From NCBI GenBank assembly GCA_964563535.1, contig CAZLXP010000091.1, positions 1 through 10,587 of the forward strand: a stretch of 10,587 bases of DNA, in the 5' to 3' direction. The notes below the pieces were generated by a model that saw only the letters and a list, made by a program, of their open reading frames with translations, was not told the origin of the DNA and did no database searches. Numbering within the stretch: position 1 is the stretch's first letter; each line of letters begins with the position of its first letter. Source of the DNA: WVWN01 sp964563535. GTDB taxonomy: Bacteria > RBG-13-66-14 > B26-G2 > WVWN01. Of this stretch, positions 7,844 to 10,587 are shown piece by piece. The translations under genes were made by a program, and so were the position numbers.

Positions 7844-8849
7844 CATATTGGTCGTTCGCAGCGACCGCCTGGGCGATTGGGTCTTGACGCTGCCCCTGCT
7901 CGACGAACTGAAAGCGGCGTTTCCGGGGGTCCGGCTCGGCGCGATGGCGACGGCGGCGGTCGCGCCGCTGGTGGAACGTTATCCGGCGGTCGACGCGGTC
8001 TTGATATCGAAGAGAGGTCTCCGCGGCTTCCGGGAGACGACGGCGGCGGTGCGGCGGGGCGGTTTCGACGCCGCGGTGGTAGTCCATCCCGATATGGTAG
8101 ACACGTTGATTGTATGGTGGGCGGGGGTGAAGTTGCGGGTAGGCATCGGCTACCGGGGCTACTCTTTTCTTTATAACCGCCGGGTATACCTCCATCGTTC
8201 GCCGTCTACGCGTCACGAGATCGAGTATAATTTGAAATATATGGAGGCGTTCGGTTTGTCGGTTCCGGCCGAAATCCCGGCGCCGCGGGTGGAAGTGACG
8301 GCCGGCGACCGGGCTAGAGCAAGGGAGCTTTTGGCCGCGCGCGGCGTCGTCGGCGACGGGTACGTCGTCGTCCATCCCGGCAGCGGCGGCTCTTCCCTCA
8401 ATTGGTCGGCGACGCGCTACCGCATCCTCGCGGCCGAACTGGCCAAAGTTATCGCTCCGGCCGTCGTCGTCACCGGGGCGGCGGACGAAGCGGCGCTTGC
8501 CTCGTACGTGGCGGGGGAGGGGGCGGGCCGGGTGAGCGTCGCCGGCGAGACGGACCTGGGAACGCTTTTGGGACTGCTCGCCGGGGCGCGGCTTTTCGTC
8601 TCGGGCAACACCGGCCCCATGCACGTGGCCGCGGCGGTGGGAACGCCGACGTTGTCGCTTTTCTCGCCCCTTCGTTCCGGCTCGGCGACGCGGTGGGGGC
8701 CCCGGGGCAAGGCGGCCGCGGTTATAACGCCCGCCGGTTACGCGTGCGAGAAGTGCGCGCGTGAACGGTGCGAGCATTTCAATTGCATGGAGGCCATAAC
8801 GGTGGAGGAAGTGCTGGCCCAGGCGCGGCGCCTCGCGGCGAAAAGATAG
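7830..8849 (+). CDS. Glycosyltransferase family 9 (heptosyltransferase-like)
   Basis: A 339-residue cytoplasmic GT-B glycosyltransferase of the WaaC/WaaF/WaaQ group, which adds heptose or a related sugar to the lipopolysaccharide core. The N-terminal Rossmann domain starts with ILVVRSDRLGDWVLTLP; D16 is at the position of the conserved catalytic aspartate. The C-terminal donor domain has HPGSGG (182) and NTGPMHVAAAVGTPTLSLF (260 onward). A cysteine pattern C306-x2-C309-x4-C314-x4-C319-M near the end resembles the CxxC...C...CM segment common in GT9 proteins. The TTG start at 7830 is chosen because the family motif begins six residues later and GGAGGGGAAGG (7811-7821) supplies a Shine-Dalgarno region. 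It overlaps the membrane protein gene by 14 bp, so the two are translationally coupled. The sugar donor and acceptor cannot be deduced. About 175 bp of noncoding sequence follows, without a convincing terminator hairpin. Confidence 0.92.
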   Translation: MDVRSILVVRSDRLGDWVLTLPLLDELKAAFPGVRLGAMATAAVAPLVERYPAVDAVLISKRGLRGFRETTAAVRRGGFDAAVVVHPDMVDTLIVWWAGVKLRVGIGYRGYSFLYNRRVYLHRSPSTRHEIEYNLKYMEAFGLSVPAEIPAPRVEVTAGDRARARELLAARGVVGDGYVVVHPGSGGSSLNWSATRYRILAAELAKVIAPAVVVTGAADEAALASYVAGEGAGRVSVAGETDLGTLLGLLAGARLFVSGNTGPMHVAAAVGTPTLSLFSPLRSGSATRWGPRGKAAAVITPAGYACEKCARERCEHFNCMEAITVEEVLAQARRLAAKR

Positions 8850-8917
8850 GCAAAGGACGTGGGGAGATTCGTACGGCCGCGTCCGCATTTTGGGCCGCGC
8901 GCAAGTAAGTTTATACG

Positions 8918-8946
8918 TTGACTGAGTAAGCCAAATATGATAAAAT
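8918..8946 (+). promoter_or_regulatory. Candidate distal promoter upstream of the Rrf2 gene
   Basis: TTGACT (8918-8923) and TAAAAT (8941-8946) are 17 bases apart, a near-consensus sigma70 arrangement facing the Fe-S cluster. It sits in an AT-rich stretch that contrasts sharply with the GC-rich genes. Transcripts would begin near 8953 and carry about 70 nt of leader. Base composition alone makes TAAAAT-like boxes frequent here, so confidence is limited. Confidence 0.45.
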
Positions 8947-8974
8947 AAAAATATACGACTTTTAGCCCGCCAGG

Positions 8975-8994
8975 TAAATTGACTAAAAAATTTA
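8975..8994 (+). promoter_or_regulatory. Dyad overlapping the proximal promoter, possible Rrf2 operator
   Basis: TAAATT (8975-8980) and AATTTA (8989-8994) form a perfect 6-bp inverted repeat with an 8-base centre. The dyad covers the -35 element and part of the spacer of the proximal promoter, the position expected for an autoregulatory operator of the downstream Rrf2 gene. Rrf2 proteins bind such dyads as dimers; binding here is inference. Confidence 0.35.
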
Positions 8995-9006
8995 ACTATA
9001 TATTAT
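8979..9006 (+). promoter_or_regulatory. Candidate proximal promoter of the Rrf2-iscU-thiS-DUF59 cluster
   Basis: TTGACT (8979-8984) and TATTAT (9001-9006) are 16 bases apart. The expected start is about 9012-9014, just before the GAGG Shine-Dalgarno sequence (9014-9017) and 11-13 nt before the ATG at 9025, which would leave a very short leader. It repeats the same TTGACT hexamer found 61 bp upstream. The very AT-rich -10 region (9000-9008) permits other registers. Confidence 0.5.
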
Positions 9007-9024
9007 ATCGGATGAGGTTTTATT

Positions 9025-9489
9025 ATGCGGATGTCGACGCGGGGTCGGTTCGGCCTTAGAGCCTTATTACATCTAGCCGAAGATATTGATGGGGCCCCGG
9101 TTTCGGTTTCGGTACTTGCGAACGAGATGGGCGTCTCGGCGGATTATCTAATGCAGCTATTCGTGAGGATGAGACGGGCCGGCCTCGTGAAGAGCGTGCG
9201 CGGGCCGCACGGCGGGTTTAGACTCGAGCGCCCGCCGGGGAAGATCACGGTGGGCGACGTCGTGCGCGCGGTGGAAGGGCCGATAGGCGTTGCGCCTTGT
9301 ATAGCGCCGGAATCCTGTTACGGCGGAAGGGAGCGACGCCGCCAGGAGGGGTTGTGCCCGAAGAAGGGTAGTTGCGCCGCCAGAATCGTTTGGCAACAGC
9401 TGAGCGTGGAGATCGAAAAGTTCCTCGACAATAAGGACTTGCGCCAGGTGCTCAAGGAGGCGCGGCGGCTTCAGCTACGCCCGGTTTAG
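9025..9489 (+). CDS. Rrf2-family (IscR-like) transcriptional regulator
   Basis: A 154-residue winged-helix regulator. The N-terminus MRMSTRGRFGLRALLHLA is the typical Rrf2 start; residues about 26-55 form the helix-turn-helix (SVLANEMGVSADYLMQLF), and GPHGGFRL (about 60-67) is the wing. The ATG at 9025 is preceded by GAGG with 7-nt spacing. The cluster-binding region has four cysteines, C92, C98, C111 and C117, instead of the C92/C98/C104/H107 set of E. coli IscR. C117 followed by AARIVW aligns with IscR C104 followed by LTHALW, so about 13 residues are inserted between the second and last cysteine, and the IscR histidine position is arginine. This suggests [Fe-S] sensing with a changed ligand set, but other Rrf2 regulators (cysteine, redox or nitric-oxide sensing) are not excluded. 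It is first in a cluster of Fe-S genes, so autoregulation and control of those genes is likely. Confidence 0.92.
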   Translation: MRMSTRGRFGLRALLHLAEDIDGAPVSVSVLANEMGVSADYLMQLFVRMRRAGLVKSVRGPHGGFRLERPPGKITVGDVVRAVEGPIGVAPCIAPESCYGGRERRRQEGLCPKKGSCAARIVWQQLSVEIEKFLDNKDLRQVLKEARRLQLRPV

Positions 9490-9513
9490 GTATATGACGT
9501 CCGGGGTGCGACT

Positions 9514-9966
9514 ATGTACAGCGAAAAGGTAATGGACCATTTTTATAAGCCCCGCAACGTGGGCGTCATCGAGAACGCCGACGGCGTGGGGAAAGTCGGC
9601 AACCCCGTCTGCGGCGACATGATGGAGCTCTTCATCAAGGTCGAGGACGACGTCATAAAGGACATCAAGTTTCGCACCTTCGGTTGCGGCGCCGCCATCG
9701 CGACGTCGAGCATGATAACGGAGCTCGTCAAGGGCAAGACCCTCGAGGAGGCGCTGAAGATCTCGAACCAGACGGTGGCGGAGGCGCTCGGCGGCCTCCC
9801 CAAACAAAAAATGCATTGCTCCGTCCTGGGCGAGGAGGCCCTCGACGCCGCGATATACGATTACCTCACCAAAAATAACCTCCGCCCCGACCTGGTTAAA
9901 TTTATCGAGCAAGCCCGGGAGAAGCACAAGAGCCGCGTCGAAGAACCGCATGGTAGTTACGATTAA
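9514..9966 (+). CDS. iscU: IscU/NifU-type iron-sulfur cluster assembly scaffold
   Basis: A 150-residue U-type scaffold on which [2Fe-2S]/[4Fe-4S] clusters are built in the cytoplasm before transfer to apoproteins. The N-terminus YSEKVMDHFYKPRNVG is diagnostic. The three ligand cysteines are C33 (NPVCGD), C58 (FGCGAAIATSS) and C102 (KMHCS), with the accompanying D35 and H101 also present. The C-terminal extension (about 120-150) is charged and helical, longer than in the 128-residue E. coli IscU; no NifU ferredoxin-like or C-terminal Nfu domain is present. The ATG at 9514 lies 24 bp after the regulator stop with a GGGGTG element (9503-9508) nearby. The usual partners (IscS/NifS desulfurase, HscA/HscB, ferredoxin) are not in the window, so sulfur must come from a gene elsewhere or through another carrier. 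The thiS-like gene overlaps its end by 17 bp. Confidence 0.95.
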   Translation: MYSEKVMDHFYKPRNVGVIENADGVGKVGNPVCGDMMELFIKVEDDVIKDIKFRTFGCGAAIATSSMITELVKGKTLEEALKISNQTVAEALGGLPKQKMHCSVLGEEALDAAIYDYLTKNNLRPDLVKFIEQAREKHKSRVEEPHGSYD

Positions 9967-10150
9967 CGGCGAGCGGCGGGAACTGGCCGACGGCGTCACG
10001 CTGGCGGCTTTGTTGGAACAATTCGAGCTCGACGCCGCCCGGGCCGTGGTGGAGCTCAACCGCGAGGTCGTGCCGCGCGAGAAATACGGCGCCACGCCGG
10101 TGGCCGACGGCGACGTCCTGGAGTTGGTGGAGATAGTCGGCGGCGGCTAA
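9950..10150 (+). CDS. thiS: ThiS/MoaD-superfamily sulfur carrier protein
   Basis: A 66-residue beta-grasp protein starting MVVTINGERREL and ending in EIVGGG. The terminal glycines are the site that is adenylated and converted to a thiocarboxylate. The LNREVVPREKY segment (about 38-48) and the DGDVLELVEIVGGG end match ThiS, which delivers sulfur for the thiazole ring of thiamine; ThiS of Bacillus also ends VGGG. The gene begins inside the scaffold gene (17-bp overlap, different frame), so translation is probably coupled. No thiG, thiF, thiH or other thiamine gene and no TPP riboswitch are seen next to it. Alternatives are a MoaD-like or tRNA-thiolation or cysteine-synthesis carrier (CysO type), or a sulfur donor for Fe-S assembly, which would fit the neighbours. 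The fold assignment is firm; the pathway is not. Confidence 0.88.
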   Translation: MVVTINGERRELADGVTLAALLEQFELDAARAVVELNREVVPREKYGATPVADGDVLELVEIVGGG

Positions 10151-10175
10151 GGGGCGCGCGGCCGTAATAATCACC

Positions 10176-10180
10176 GGAGG
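10176..10180 (+). promoter_or_regulatory. Shine-Dalgarno sequence of the DUF59 gene
   Basis: GGAGG lies 7 nt before the GTG at 10188 and fixes that non-ATG start. It is the strongest ribosome-binding site in the window. Confidence 0.8.
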
Positions 10181-10187
10181 TTAAGTA

Positions 10188-10493
10188 GTGGCCGTAACCA
10201 GAGAAGCCGTTATGGAAGCGCTGGGCAAGGTCTACGACCCGGAGATACCGGGCCTCAGCATCGTCGACCTGGGCCTGGTCTACGGCGTCGCGGTCGAGGG
10301 CGGCAAGGTGGACGTGAAGATGACGTTGACGGCGCCGGGTTGCCCCATGGCCCATTTTATGGCGCAGATGGCGAAGAAGGCGGTGGAGGAGTTGGAGGGC
10401 GTCGACGAGGCCAACGTCGAGGTCGTCTTCGAGCCGCCGTGGAGGCCGGAGATGATGAGCGCCGAAGCCAAGAAGAGGTTGGGCTTCGAGTAA
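10188..10493 (+). CDS. DUF59/MIP18-family metal-sulfur cluster factor (SufT/PaaD-like)
   Basis: A 101-residue protein of the MIP18 family, which helps mature Fe-S proteins. The N-terminal half has the hallmark VYDPEIPGLSIVDLGLVY (about 16-33), followed by MTLTAPGCPMAHFM with C52, the conserved cysteine of the family. The C-terminus, EPPWRPEMMSAEAKKRLGF, is the typical PPW-x-P-x-MM-S-x-E-A tail. A GTG start with an ideal Shine-Dalgarno sequence was chosen; the upstream gap to the sulfur-carrier gene is 37 bp. It could be a SufT- or PaaD-type protein; PaaD acts with phenylacetate oxygenase genes, which are absent, so a general Fe-S role is favoured. It is the last gene before a terminator and probably belongs to the same operon as the scaffold. 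Confidence 0.93.
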   Translation: MAVTREAVMEALGKVYDPEIPGLSIVDLGLVYGVAVEGGKVDVKMTLTAPGCPMAHFMAQMAKKAVEELEGVDEANVEVVFEPPWRPEMMSAEAKKRLGFE

Positions 10494-10516
10494 TTCGTTT
10501 TCGAAATTTAGCTACG

Positions 10517-10545
10517 AAAGGGCGGCGTGACAGCCGCCTTTGTTT
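10517..10545 (+). terminator. Intrinsic terminator after the Fe-S gene cluster
   Basis: GGCGGC (10521-10526) pairs with GCCGCC (10533-10538) across a 6-nt loop, and AAA (10517-10519) can pair with TTT (10539-10541) if G10520 is bulged. The sequence continues TTTGTTTAT, a suitable U-rich tail. It sits 23 bp after the last stop codon and closes the regulator-scaffold-carrier-DUF59 unit. Confidence 0.75.
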
Positions 10546-10587
10546 ATCGGCCGGCGCAAAAAAACGCATGACAAACTGAGGGGCAAC
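10546..10587 (+). other. Terminal noncoding stretch, no gene seen
   Basis: These last 42 bases hold no recognisable coding region. An A-tract (10558-10564) and GAGGGG (10578-10583) are present; the latter could be the Shine-Dalgarno sequence of a gene starting beyond the window, which cannot be verified. Confidence 0.3.

Noticed and set aside
7317..8888. Long minus-strand open frame across the membrane protein and GT9 genes
   Set aside because: Arg/Pro-rich low-complexity translation with no recognisable domain, antisense to two well-supported genes.
8850..8917. Terminator after the GT9 gene
   Set aside because: The GGCC-containing GC stretches at 8874-8902 do not form a convincing stem with complementary arms and have no U-tract.
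9900..9966. TPP riboswitch before the thiS-like gene
   Set aside because: The thiS start lies inside the scaffold gene, leaving no leader for a riboswitch, and no THI-box-like sequence is seen.

Overview
The window is a strongly GC-rich, gene-dense piece of bacterial chromosome with every recognised gene on the + strand, separated by short gaps or overlaps. It carries a Gram-negative-type surface-polysaccharide gene pair, a secreted peptidase ending in a FlgD/type-IX-like C-terminal domain, frequent GTG/TTG starts and an Rrf2/U-scaffold Fe-S gene cluster. Together these suggest a member of the wider FCB group or one of its uncultured candidate phyla. That placement is inference; no rRNA or other taxonomic marker is present to prove it.

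Layout. (1) 1-699: the 3' part of a TolB/PD40-like beta-propeller protein, open at the left edge. (2) 700-760: a short gap with an imperfect GC hairpin and a strong sigma70-like promoter whose -10 lies about 10 nt before the dnaE start codon, so the dnaE mRNA is probably leaderless. (3) 761-7843/8849: a tight run of four genes: dnaE (replicative polymerase alpha subunit), a secreted M28 zinc peptidase with a seven-bladed Asp-box propeller nested inside it, a multi-spanning O-antigen ligase/polymerase-like protein, and a GT9 (heptosyltransferase-type) glycosyltransferase. The spacing (11 bp, 1 bp, 14-bp overlap) suggests co-transcription, although replication, proteolysis and glycan assembly share no obvious pathway. 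(4) 8850-9024: the only real intergenic region. Its right part is AT-rich and holds two candidate promoters and a dyad. (5) 9025-10493: a four-gene iron-sulfur/sulfur-transfer cluster: a Rrf2-family regulator with an unusual four-cysteine motif, an IscU/NifU-type scaffold, an overlapping ThiS-like sulfur carrier, and a DUF59/MIP18 (SufT-like) Fe-S factor. It is closed by an intrinsic terminator at 10517-10545. (6) 10546-10587: no gene is seen.

How the genes may work together. The last cluster is the most coherent module: a cluster-sensing regulator placed before a scaffold, a sulfur carrier and a maturation factor, with no cysteine desulfurase, chaperone or ferredoxin in the window. The Wzy/WaaL-like and GT9 proteins plausibly act together in surface glycan assembly. 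The most unusual single protein is the M28 peptidase, whose catalytic domain is interrupted by a complete propeller. I found no CRISPR array, tRNA, rRNA, transposase or phage gene. Nothing here amounts to a clearly new system; the best leads are the nested peptidase and the iscU-thiS-DUF59 arrangement.
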